A stretch of 12,245 nt of DNA from the NCBI GenBank assembly GCA_029561505.1, contig JAKQXK010000641.1, positions 1-12,245 on the forward strand, given 5' to 3'. The position numbers and the translations under genes were made by a program. Source of the DNA: Spirochaetota bacterium (lineage in GTDB: Bacteria > Spirochaetota > Leptospiria > Turneriellales > Turneriellaceae). The notes below the pieces were generated by a model, which saw nothing but the letters and a program-made list of their open reading frames with translations, searched no databases and had not been told where the DNA came from. Positions 1-6,582 of the stretch are shown in pieces; position 1 is the stretch's first letter, and each line of letters starts with the position of its first letter.

Positions 1-1494
1 TTTGGCCGCGTCTTCTGAGAACTGCAACAGTTCATTATAGGCCTTCACGAACGACAGCACCTGCTTTTTGGCGGCGTCGTTGTCGTTCAGAATCTCGGTC
101 TCTACATTGTCTTGAGAAGTTTTCAAGAGGTTGAGCGAAACGCCTTCAATGATATCGGCGAGATTGCTGTTCGCTTTGCGGCTGATCGCAATGCCATCGA
201 TCTTGAGCTGCGCGTTCTGCGCCGCGCGCAGCAGATTCGGAAATATCTTTCGCTGCTCTGCTTCGGCAGGTGTTTTGTCGTCTTTGCTTTCGGTGTGGTC
301 GATTTTCGGCTGCGGCTTCACCGCATAGGTCAGTTCGAGTGGCTCGAAAATGATATCTGCCCCCGTCGCATAAAATTCAACCCCAGTCAGCCCTTTTGTT
401 ACCGCGATGGTCTGTGGCCCGGTCTGCCCCGAAAGTTTATGCCTTTCTTCTTTTTCGCCGTACTTCAAAACGACCCCGAAATCGGCGCGCTTCATGATTT
501 CTTTTTCACGCGTGCGGGTAATATTGTAGGTTTCGAGTTCTATTCCCTTAATATTTATATTCTCACGCACACCGTCGCTGATGGTATCGGGCGCACTGTC
601 TTCTTCGTGATCGCCCAACGACGCCATAGCAGCAACCGAAATGCTCGTGAGCCGGCGTTCATCAGAATTCTGGCCTGCAAGAAATTTATAGAGTGTCGCT
701 GTGCTGTCGGCGATCGCCAGAGATTTTTTGTCTTCTGATGCTGTTCCTTTGGCCCCTATAGTCGCCTCGAGCTGCTGTGGCTGAATCAGCCAGCGTTCTT
801 TTTCCGTTGTTTCTTTTGCTTCGGGGACTTTCTGCGGGTCTTTATTTTCTTTGGCAGTTTCTTTCGCGTCTTTCTTGCCAAAATCGGGCGTCGCATTCGC
901 CGAGATGAGGCCGAGCCCCTTCAGCAGGCCATCGGGATCTTCGATCTTCAGCAGCGCATCTTCACCCTGCGCGACGCTGTCGATGATCAGAATCGATTCG
1001 TCTTCTTTGATCTGCACCGTTTTCGGCGTTATGTCTTTGTTATGGTATTTCTGCAAATGCTCTTTTAGGGACTGCAGCGTTCCGCCGGCAAATTCCGATT
1101 CGACCGTGCCTATTTTCAGTTTTGCCGGCGGCAGCTTTTTGCGTAGGGATTGCGGCGAACTCGCGAAACTCAGGTTTGAAGCCAGCTTCAGAACCTGCAG
1201 CGTGTGGCGCGAGGGGGGCGCATTCTTTCTCACCGACCCGTCGACCACCCCTGCCGGCGTCGCGTTCAAGCGTTTTTGTTCAAACGCCGCTTCAAAAGAT
1301 GACATCGCATGTAGCGCGTCTTGCAGCGTTTTGGTGCGTTTTCTGAGTTCGTTCAGAGCCTTGGTGGTGTCAGAGAGGTCTTTTTTGTTATTCTCAAGCC
1401 TCACTATCGGGGCCTTTTCAACCTCGACGAGCTTCTTGATAATGTCTTTCGTGTCGATTCCCGACGCGAGACCTGGCATTTGCGGCGCTGGCAT
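1..1494 (-). CDS. fliD: Flagellar filament cap protein FliD (hook-associated protein 2), 3' end missing
   Basis: Caps the flagellar filament tip and helps flagellin subunits assemble; in spirochaetes the filament lies in the periplasm. The minus strand is open for 498 codons from ATG 1494 to the left edge. The N-terminus has the FliD_N signature: LASGIDTKDIIKKLVEVE (residues 9-26) followed by a heptad-like coiled coil (to about 60). Residues about 420-498 match the start of FliD_C: IDGIAISRKANSNLADIIEG, then SLNLLKT and a DNDAAKKQVLSFVKAYNELL segment. The middle is less conserved and includes a charged, Lys/Glu-rich stretch at about 206-235. An in-frame TAA lies 9 bases before the ATG, and an AAGGGAG ribosome site sits about 10 bases upstream; a second ATG at 1479 is possible but less well placed. 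The end of FliD_C lies outside the window. A sigma-28-like promoter precedes it. Identification is firm from the two end domains. Confidence 0.9.
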   Translation of the reverse strand, partial: MPAPQMPGLASGIDTKDIIKKLVEVEKAPIVRLENNKKDLSDTTKALNELRKRTKTLQDALHAMSSFEAAFEQKRLNATPAGVVDGSVRKNAPPSRHTLQVLKLASNLSFASSPQSLRKKLPPAKLKIGTVESEFAGGTLQSLKEHLQKYHNKDITPKTVQIKEDESILIIDSVAQGEDALLKIEDPDGLLKGLGLISANATPDFGKKDAKETAKENKDPQKVPEAKETTEKERWLIQPQQLEATIGAKGTASEDKKSLAIADSTATLYKFLAGQNSDERRLTSISVAAMASLGDHEEDSAPDTISDGVRENINIKGIELETYNITRTREKEIMKRADFGVVLKYGEKEERHKLSGQTGPQTIAVTKGLTGVEFYATGADIIFEPLELTYAVKPQPKIDHTESKDDKTPAEAEQRKIFPNLLRAAQNAQLKIDGIAISRKANSNLADIIEGVSLNLLKTSQDNVETEILNDNDAAKKQVLSFVKAYNELLQFSEDAAK

Positions 1495-1534
1495 GTTCGA
1501 TTAGCTCCCTTGCGGGGTATGCCCCCTGTTCAGA

Positions 1535-1561
1535 CCATCGGCCTGTATCGCAAAAGGGTTA
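1535..1561 (-). promoter_or_regulatory. Sigma-28 (FliA)-type promoter for fliD
   Basis: On the minus strand, TAACCCTT (1561-1554), an 11-base spacer, then GCCGATGG (1542-1535). The classical sigma-28 consensus is TAAAGTTT-N11-GCCGATAA, so 5/8 and 6/8 positions match at exactly the right spacing. It lies about 40 bases before the fliD ATG, and fliD is a known class of FliA target. A small GGGG/CCCC hairpin (about 1514-1525) lies between the promoter and the ribosome site. The site is read directly; its use is inferred. Confidence 0.6.
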
Positions 1562-1573
1562 AGTGATTTAATG

Positions 1574-1596
1574 TATGCGCGCGGCGAGCGCGCATA
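1574..1596 (-). terminator. Terminator-like hairpin after the DUF2147 gene
   Basis: A perfect 9-bp inverted repeat (TATGCGCGC / GCGCGCATA) with a 5-base loop starts 17 bases past the stop of the DUF2147 gene. On the minus strand it is followed by an AT-rich but not T-run sequence (CATTAAATC), so it is a strong hairpin with a weak tail. It probably insulates fliD from the upstream gene; the fliD promoter lies just downstream. Confidence 0.45.
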
Positions 1597-1613
1597 ATGG
1601 GCAGGCGGCGCGC

Positions 1614-2054
1614 CTACTTGAATTTTTTCCAGATCTGTGTGCGGCCGAGCATCGAAATGCCGACGTAACCCCGCACGCGCAGCACCTGGCCGTTGTTTTC
1701 GGCCTTGATCTTGCACTTGTATGTTTTCCCGTTGTTGGGGTCCATGATTGTGCCGCCATTCCATTCGTTGCCGTCTTGCTTGAGGTTGCGCAGAATAACG
1801 AGACCGACGACCGGTTTGTTGTAATCACCACCCTTGCACTCAGTACAAAGCGGGTTTGTGTTCTCGCCTTCTTTAATAGCGAGTATCTTCGTGATCTTTC
1901 CCGACGCGACGCCGTTCTCAACCCAGATCTGAATATACGAACGTGGCTTGCCGGTTTCATCGTCGATCGTCATCCACGTGCCAGCCACATCGTTTGCAAA
2001 CAGCGATGGTGCCGCAACGCAGCAAGCGATCAATATCAATATCAGTTTTTTCAT
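1614..2054 (-). CDS. Secreted DUF2147 family protein
   Basis: A 146-residue protein of unknown function. It begins with a signal peptide (MKKLILILIACCVAAPSLFA, about 1-20), so it is probably exported to the periplasm. The mature part opens with VAGTWMTIDDETGKPRSYIQIW, has NPLCTECKGG then KPVVGLVIL in the middle, and ends GRTQIWKKFK. This is the usual DUF2147 pattern: a GxW start, a Cys-x-x-Cys-containing loop, a G-W-N-G-G-x-I-x-D-P segment, and the closing R-x-Q-x-W. The family looks like a small beta-barrel fold. The ATG at 2054 is chosen because it starts exactly at the signal peptide; a TTG at 2087 would add 11 residues that spoil it. No clear ribosome site precedes the ATG. It is a single gene between fliD and the divergent TRAP operon. 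The family call is good, the role is unknown. Confidence 0.8.
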   Translation of the reverse strand: MKKLILILIACCVAAPSLFANDVAGTWMTIDDETGKPRSYIQIWVENGVASGKITKILAIKEGENTNPLCTECKGGDYNKPVVGLVILRNLKQDGNEWNGGTIMDPNNGKTYKCKIKAENNGQVLRVRGYVGISMLGRTQIWKKFK

Positions 2055-2101
2055 GCGGTACGCTGCATTGTCGGCTGCAAAGGTCAAGCAATAATGGCCG
2101 G

Positions 2102-2216
2102 CGTTTGCAGATTATCTAAATACCCATTAGGATATCGAACAGACATGCATCGGCAAGCGTGCGCCGCCCGTGAGCGCACGAGCGGCGGCTCGCAATGAGA
2201 CCTCCTCATTTTTTTT
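2102..2216 (+). ncRNA. Possible small RNA or attenuated leader ending in an intrinsic terminator
   Basis: If the candidate promoter at 2068-2095 is real, a transcript would start near 2102 and end at the T-run at 2209-2216, about 115 bases long. It would fold a 7-bp GC hairpin (CGTGCGC 2158-2164 / GCGCACG 2174-2180), a second small stem (GAGC / GCTC, 2180-2191) and the terminator stem. A 17-codon frame (ATG 2145, stop 2196-2198) runs through it and stops inside the terminator stem. It could instead be the 5' leader of the TRAP operon controlled by premature termination. I recognise no riboswitch or known RNA family. Confidence 0.3.
2194..2216 (+). terminator. Intrinsic terminator upstream of the TRAP operon
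   Basis: The 6-bp stem AATGAG (2194-2199) / CTCATT (2205-2210) has a 5-base loop and runs straight into a T tract (2209-2216, eight Ts, two of them in the stem). The orientation is plus, yet no plus-strand protein gene lies upstream in the window, so it ends either a short RNA or an attenuated leader. The stem is AU-rich and short, but the T run is the best in the window. Confidence 0.55.
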
Positions 2217-2323
2217 GGCACTGCTCTGTGTGTTGATTCATCAAGAAAATGAAAAAGAAAACGAGTGTGAACTATCGTGTGTGTTGCAGCGCAAACAAAA
2301 TTATACCTCAGACTTCGTCTAAA

Positions 2324-2384
2324 TGTGTTGACTCGACAGAACATCCGATCAGTGTAGACAACACAACTTTCTAAACCTCGGAGG
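2324..2384 (+). promoter_or_regulatory. Inverted repeat, possible promoter and strong ribosome site before tatT
   Basis: A 7-bp inverted repeat, TGTGTTG (2324-2330) / CAACACA (2359-2365), brackets a 28-base centre. A TTGACT hexamer (2328-2333, 5/6 to a -35 box) overlaps its left arm; the best -10 (TGTAGA 2353-2358) has a long 19-base spacer, so the promoter is weak. The pair could be an operator or an mRNA stem. GGAGG (2380-2384), 7 bases before ATG 2392, is a near-ideal ribosome site and fixes the tatT start. Confidence 0.35.
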
Positions 2385-2391
2385 ACTCAAT

Positions 2392-3315
2392 ATGATTACA
2401 AAACAAAACACAAAATTTTACCGGCATTCTCTGCTCGCGCTCGCAGGCGTCGTTGCAGTCTCAATGGCATTCAGCGCTTGCGGTACTTCACGCGGCGTCG
2501 CAATCTCAGACGCGGTGCGCGCAGACAGCAAGGGCTTACCTGCAGATGTCGCTAAACTGTGGGAGAAACGCCACATCGAAGCTGAACTGGTGAAAGCTCT
2601 GCCGAAAATTGAAGAGCTGGTAAAAAACAACCCTGGCAACTATGAATACCACATCATTGCGGCCCGCGCGTTCTACACTTACGCAGACGGCCACATCTTT
2701 CTGCGCCTGACTGAAGACAACGAGAAGCAGGTAAAACCAGAACTGACCAAACAATACGACAAGGCGATTCAATACGCAGAAAAAGCCATGTCGCTCGAAC
2801 CAGCATTCAAGAAAAAACTGCTCGCTGGCGGCAGCATCGAAGACGGTCTCGAGCTTCTCGGCAAAGACTATATCGATTCGATCTACTGGCGTTATGCGGC
2901 GTTTGCGCGCTGGTCTCGCCTTGAAGGCACAACCACCCTGCTGAAGAACAAGGGCAAGTTCACTAAAATGGTTAAACGCGTCGAAGCGCTCGACCCGAAC
3001 TATTTCTTCGGTGCGGTTTTCCGTTATTATGGCGGGGCAGAAACCCTGTCGCCTACCGGCAGCATGGCGAAAGGCAAAGAAAACTTCGAAAAAGCGATTC
3101 AGCTGGCGCCTAAATTCTTTGGCAACCACGTGCTTTATGCCGACGTCTGGGCAGCGAAAAAACTCGACAAAGCCCTCTTTGAAAAAGAGCTCAACTTCGC
3201 TATTTCATCTGATCCGTCTGACCTCGGTCGCCCTGAATGGGTACCAGAGCAGATCATTGAACAGAATAAAGCGAAGAAATTTCTCAAAGAAATTGAAACG
3301 AGAAACTTTGACTGA
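2392..3315 (+). CDS. tatT: TRAP transporter accessory lipoprotein TatT (TPR protein)
   Basis: A 307-residue lipoprotein that serves a TRAP importer. The first 29 residues form a lipoprotein signal peptide with a basic start (K4, K8, R11, H12), a hydrophobic core, and lipobox FSAC with Cys30. The mature protein is all-helical with TPR-like repeats: NPGNYEYHIIAARAFYTYAD (about 84-103), YDKAIQYAEKAMSLEP (about 122-137), and FEKAIQLAPKFFGNHVLYADVW (about 232-253). This fits the TatT family, where a TPR protein such as Treponema pallidum Tp0956 forms a complex with its TRAP binding protein and is thought to help move a ligand across the periplasm. It is first in a four-gene operon, and its stop overlaps the ribosome site of dctP 8 bases on, which supports the family call. 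The start is set by GGAGG 7 bases upstream. The substrate is unknown; work on the Treponema pair suggested a hydrophobic ligand. Confidence 0.85.
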   Translation: MITKQNTKFYRHSLLALAGVVAVSMAFSACGTSRGVAISDAVRADSKGLPADVAKLWEKRHIEAELVKALPKIEELVKNNPGNYEYHIIAARAFYTYADGHIFLRLTEDNEKQVKPELTKQYDKAIQYAEKAMSLEPAFKKKLLAGGSIEDGLELLGKDYIDSIYWRYAAFARWSRLEGTTTLLKNKGKFTKMVKRVEALDPNYFFGAVFRYYGGAETLSPTGSMAKGKENFEKAIQLAPKFFGNHVLYADVWAAKKLDKALFEKELNFAISSDPSDLGRPEWVPEQIIEQNKAKKFLKEIETRNFD

Positions 3316-3323
3316 GGTAACAT

Positions 3324-4343
3324 ATGAATTCATTTAAAAAAGCAGCCATCACAACATCACTCGCCGCGCTCGTCTTCGTGAGCGGCGACGTGGCGTCGCA
3401 GGCAAAAGACGTGACTCTCAAGATGGGCACCGTCGCACCATCGGGAACCCCATGGTCTGACGAGCTCTACGGCATCAAACGCCGCATTGAAAAAGAGAGC
3501 AACAAGAACATCAAGCTGAAAATTTATCTGGGCGGGCAGCTCGGCGGTGAACACGAAATTCTGCAGGGCATACAGCGCGGGCGCATTCAAGGCGGTGGTC
3601 TCACCGCCACGGCGCTCGCGGCCGCTGTCCCAGAGCTCGACCTGATAGAAGTGCCTTACCTGTTTGACAGCCAAAAGCAGGCAGACTGCGTGCTCGATAA
3701 GCACCTGCTCGAACCATTCACACAGCTATTTGCCGAAAAGGGGCTGGTGTTTGTTACCTGGGCAGAAAATGGTTACCGTAACATCGGCACGAAAAACAAG
3801 CCGATCAAAACTCCAGGAGACCTGCGCGGTGTGAAAATTCGTGCGCAAGAATCGAAGGTGCACCTCGCCTACTGGAAAAAGCTCGGCGCAAGCCCGGTGC
3901 CTATTGCGGTGCCTGAAGTTTTGCCAGCGCTGCAGACCGGCGTGGTAGAGGGCTTCGACCAGACAGCCCTTATGACCCTCGCCGCTGAATGGCAGACGTC
4001 CATCAAGTTCTATACAGTGACAGAGCACATCTATCAGCCCGCCGCAATCGTTTTCAGCAAATCGTTCTTTGACGGGTTAAGTCCTGACCAAAAGAAAATT
4101 CTGATGGGCGAAGGCAACGGTCTCGCACCGCGCGCACGCCGTGCGGTTCGTCGCCTCAGCGGCCAGCTGATCAAGGCTCTCGAATCAAACAACGTACAGA
4201 TTATCAAACTTTCAGGCGGCGAAAAGGCGGCATTTAAGAATGCAGCTTCTGGTCTCGCCGAACAGATGGTTGGCCAGATCGGTGGTAAATCATCGATGAT
4301 CTACGCGAAAATCAAAGCAGGCAAAGCCGCCTGCGGCAGATAG
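3324..4343 (+). CDS. dctP: TRAP transporter substrate-binding protein (DctP/TatP type)
   Basis: A 339-residue periplasmic solute-binding protein that captures the substrate and delivers it to the DctQ-DctM membrane pair. Residues 1-27 form a cleavable signal peptide ending SQA. The mature start, TLKMGTVAPSGTPWSDEL, is the typical DctP opening. Other family marks are GGQLGGEHEILQGIQRGRIQ (70-89), GDLRGVKIRAQES (165-177) with Arg173 at the position that binds a substrate carboxylate in classic members, and PALQTGVVEGFDQ (201-213). There is no lipobox, so it is probably soluble or anchored only through TatT. It has just two cysteines, Cys122 and Cys337, the latter near the C-terminus. GAGG overlapping the tatT stop, 6 bases before ATG 3324, sets the start. 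The ligand cannot be read from sequence. Confidence 0.92.
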   Translation: MNSFKKAAITTSLAALVFVSGDVASQAKDVTLKMGTVAPSGTPWSDELYGIKRRIEKESNKNIKLKIYLGGQLGGEHEILQGIQRGRIQGGGLTATALAAAVPELDLIEVPYLFDSQKQADCVLDKHLLEPFTQLFAEKGLVFVTWAENGYRNIGTKNKPIKTPGDLRGVKIRAQESKVHLAYWKKLGASPVPIAVPEVLPALQTGVVEGFDQTALMTLAAEWQTSIKFYTVTEHIYQPAAIVFSKSFFDGLSPDQKKILMGEGNGLAPRARRAVRRLSGQLIKALESNNVQIIKLSGGEKAAFKNAASGLAEQMVGQIGGKSSMIYAKIKAGKAACGR

Positions 4344-4357
4344 ACGACTGAGGTCTG

Positions 4358-4903
4358 ATGCTGAGTATAATGAAACTCATATTGGACGGTATGGCCCGCC
4401 TCGAGAAATGGATAGCGGGCATTTGTATCGCTACCATTATGGTGCTGATGGTTCTAGACGTCTTTGGCAGAAACGTGCTCAAAGACGGTATCGTTTGGGC
4501 GCAGAAACTTTCGCTGCACCTCATGTTGTGGGCGGGCCTTCTTGGCGCGTCCATAACTTCGTCTAAAGGCGGACACCTACGGCCTGAAATTGCCGATAAA
4601 CTGTGGCCGAAGAGTTTTCAGCCGGTGCTCAAATCTATAGAGCACTTTCTGATAGCTGCGTTCTGTCTCACAATGGCGTTTTTTGCTCTGAAATACATCT
4701 TGCATAGCCTCGAAACCGGCGACAAAACTCCGGTCACCGAGCTGCCGATGTGGCTGGTGCAGGGTATTATACCCTACACACTGGCATCGATGGGCATTCG
4801 CCATTTCACGTATGCGTTTATCGCTGAAATCAGACCGAAAGATTTGAACGAAGCAGAAGAAGCGCTGCAGCTCGAGGCCGAAGTCTCAGGGAAGGTTGAC
4901 TAG
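4358..4903 (+). CDS. dctQ: TRAP transporter small permease subunit (DctQ)
   Basis: A 181-residue inner-membrane protein, the small subunit that scaffolds the large TRAP permease. Four membrane segments are visible at about 19-36, 50-66, 95-115 and 132-150. Family marks are VLDVFGRNVL after the first segment, the LGAS plus GGHLRPEI turn, and ELPMWLVQGIIP before the last segment. The usual acidic pair after the conserved Trp (WAEE) is WAQK here. The tail is acidic and probably cytoplasmic. TGAGG lies 4 bases before ATG 4358; a second ATG at 4370 would be 16 bases away and is less likely. The stop codon directly abuts the dctM start (no gap), so the two are probably translationally coupled and made in fixed ratio. 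Spirochaete Q and M subunits can be fused; here they are separate. Confidence 0.88.
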   Translation: MLSIMKLILDGMARLEKWIAGICIATIMVLMVLDVFGRNVLKDGIVWAQKLSLHLMLWAGLLGASITSSKGGHLRPEIADKLWPKSFQPVLKSIEHFLIAAFCLTMAFFALKYILHSLETGDKTPVTELPMWLVQGIIPYTLASMGIRHFTYAFIAEIRPKDLNEAEEALQLEAEVSGKVD

Positions 4904-6529
4904 ATGGTCGTCGCTGGGCTTCTGCTGCTTATTCTGCTGCTCATTCTCTTTGGGCAACCGCTCTTTGTGATCATCGGAGCCGTGACCGGCTATTGTTTTC
5001 TCTTCATGGGAAATGGCGGGTTATCGAACATCATTGGCGACCTCTATTATGGGGCCGACAAAGAGATTCTGCTCGCGATACCGCTGTTCATTCTAGCGGG
5101 TAACCTGATGACGCACGGCTCGATTGCGCGCAGGCTCATCGATGTCGGCCGCGCATTTACGGCTCCGATTCCCTCTGGGCTTGCGGTCGCGGGTGTGGTT
5201 TCGTGCGGCATTTTTGCGGCAATTTCAGGTTCGTCTCCCGTGACGCTGATTGCGATCGGCGGGGTGATGTACCCGGCTCTGCGCCAGGCAGGCTATCAGC
5301 AGAATTTCTCAATGGGAATTCTCGCCGCAGGCGGTACGCTCGGCATCATTATTCCCCCGAGCATTCCGATGATCATCTACGCGATCATGGTCGGCGTGTC
5401 GGTTATTGACCTGTTTCTTGCAGGCATTGGCCCGGGTCTCTTGCTGCTGACTGCTCTCGTGATCTATTCAGTCATTAAGGGCTGGAAAATGGAACGCGGC
5501 AAATGGGTGATGGCAGATATTCTGAACTCACTGAAGAGCGGCATTCTCGCGCTGCTGATGCCCGTCATTATTTTGGGCGGTATCTATACCGGTTGGTTCA
5601 CAGCGACAGAATCTGCGGCGATTGCGGTTATCTATGCCGTGTTCGTTGAAATTGTCATTCACCGCGAACTTTCTCTGAAGAAACTGCCGGCGATTTTTTC
5701 AGAAAGCGCTGAAATGTTGGGTACACTTTTCCTGATTCTACTGTTGGCAGTCAGCTTAAACAAGTTCATGACTGAAGAGCAGATTCCGCAGGCGCTCGTC
5801 GAAAAAATGTCGGCGCTTATCTCAAACAAAGTTGGATTTCTCATCGGCGTGAATATTTTGCTGCTAATCGTGGGTATGTTCATGGATATCATGAGCGCGA
5901 TTCTGGTGTTGGCACCCCTGCTCGCACCGATGGCGATTCATTATGGCATTAACCCGATTCACTTCGGCATCATCATGATCGTGAACCTCGAGATTGGTTA
6001 CCTGACACCACCTGTGGGTGTGAACCTATTCGTCGCCTCGAGCATTTTCAAGGTGCCGCTGGGTCAGGTGATCAAGGCTGTCTTCCCGATCGTTCTGGTG
6101 TTTTTGGTCTGCCTTGGTATCATTACCAGCGTACCTGAAATTGCGCTTTTTCCCCTGAAGAACGCAGGCGAGAAGCAAAAGACGACGCTGAGCTCGCAGC
6201 CAGCGAGTAAAACAGAACAAGGCAAGCAGCTGACCGAAGAGCAACAGATATTTGTCGGTAAATGGAAATCGCCCGCGGGCACTTTCGAAATTACCGACGA
6301 TGGCATCGCTCGCCTTTCGCCACCCATTGGGGCGGTTGGCGCGAAGTTCTTGCCGAAATTAGGCGACGCGACGCTCGAAATTGAAGGTACGAAAACGATT
6401 ACGGTCAAATCAGGCGAAACCGTGAAAACGTTCAAAGTGGTAAAAGCACCCAAAACCAAAGGTGAAAAGACCACGATGACGCTTGATAAGGTAGTCTACA
6501 CGAAAGAGACAGCTGAAGAAGAACCTTAA
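4904..6529 (+). CDS. dctM: TRAP transporter large permease subunit (DctM) with C-terminal beta-rich domain
   Basis: A 541-residue channel-forming subunit that uses an ion gradient, usually sodium, to import the substrate delivered by DctP. Residues 1-418 form a normal DctM with many hydrophobic segments. Motifs are PLFILAGNLMTHG, SGSSPVTLIAIGG, GGTLGIIIPPSIPM (the first re-entrant hairpin area), FMDIMSAILVLAPLLAP, and NLEIGYLTPPVGVNLFVASS (the second). Typical family members end near here, but this one continues for about 123 residues. First comes a polar linker (419-449), then a soluble domain from FVGKWKSPAGTFEITDDG (450-467) with alternating beta pattern to the end. The GxW opening resembles lipocalin-like or calycin domains. 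Family structures with 11 crossing helices would put this tail in the cytoplasm, but that is inference. GGAAGG lies 8 bases before ATG. The stop falls in a terminator hairpin. Confidence 0.92.
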   Translation: MVVAGLLLLILLLILFGQPLFVIIGAVTGYCFLFMGNGGLSNIIGDLYYGADKEILLAIPLFILAGNLMTHGSIARRLIDVGRAFTAPIPSGLAVAGVVSCGIFAAISGSSPVTLIAIGGVMYPALRQAGYQQNFSMGILAAGGTLGIIIPPSIPMIIYAIMVGVSVIDLFLAGIGPGLLLLTALVIYSVIKGWKMERGKWVMADILNSLKSGILALLMPVIILGGIYTGWFTATESAAIAVIYAVFVEIVIHRELSLKKLPAIFSESAEMLGTLFLILLLAVSLNKFMTEEQIPQALVEKMSALISNKVGFLIGVNILLLIVGMFMDIMSAILVLAPLLAPMAIHYGINPIHFGIIMIVNLEIGYLTPPVGVNLFVASSIFKVPLGQVIKAVFPIVLVFLVCLGIITSVPEIALFPLKNAGEKQKTTLSSQPASKTEQGKQLTEEQQIFVGKWKSPAGTFEITDDGIARLSPPIGAVGAKFLPKLGDATLEIEGTKTITVKSGETVKTFKVVKAPKTKGEKTTMTLDKVVYTKETAEEEP

Positions 6530-6539
6530 CGGGTTCTTT
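6519..6539 (+). terminator. Terminator-like hairpin at the end of the TRAP operon
   Basis: A 7-bp perfect stem, AAGAACC (6519-6525) / GGTTCTT (6532-6538), has the dctM stop codon in its 6-base loop. Only a short T stretch follows (TTCTTTATG), so termination may be weak or helped by the next hairpin at 6557-6582. Confidence 0.45.
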
Positions 6540-6556
6540 ATGATTCTGCGAAAAGA

Positions 6557-6582
6557 CAGGCAGGTTTCGGAAAAACTGCCTG
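6557..6582 (-). terminator. Intrinsic terminator after pth
   Basis: On the minus strand, CAGGCAG and CTGCCTG form a 7-bp stem, extended by TTT/AAA across one bulged base, and are followed by TCTTTTCG. It starts right at the pth stop codon. The stem is also present in plus-strand RNA and may back up the end of the convergent TRAP operon. Confidence 0.6.

Larger units (their letters stand above)
2055..2391. other. Divergent intergenic region between the DUF2147 gene and the TRAP operon
   Basis: No convincing protein gene was seen in these 337 bases. Contents in order are a possible plus-strand promoter (TTGTCG at 2068-2073, 16 bases, AATAAT at 2090-2095), a possible minus-strand -10 for the DUF2147 gene (GATAAT, plus positions 2116-2111, poor -35), two GC-rich hairpins and an intrinsic terminator ending at 2216, an A-rich stretch, and an inverted repeat ahead of tatT. 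All promoter calls are by eye and weak. Confidence 0.5.

Noticed and set aside
112..1504. Long plus-strand open frames at 112-738 and 851-1504
   Set aside because: They lie antisense to fliD; their translations are Ser/Phe/Arg-rich with no family features, while the minus frame gives clear FliD domains.
2215..2232. TGGCAC resembling a sigma-54 -24 element
   Set aside because: The required GC of the -12 element is absent at the right distance (TGTGTG is there instead).
2084..2344. Minus-strand open frame of 86 codons
   Set aside because: Composition is rich in Arg, His and Cys with no recognisable motif, and it runs through the plus-strand terminator and promoter-like region.
2320..2351. TAAA and TCCGATCA resembling a sigma-28 promoter before tatT
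   Set aside because: The two parts are 20 bases apart rather than 15, and this operon is not a flagellar gene set.
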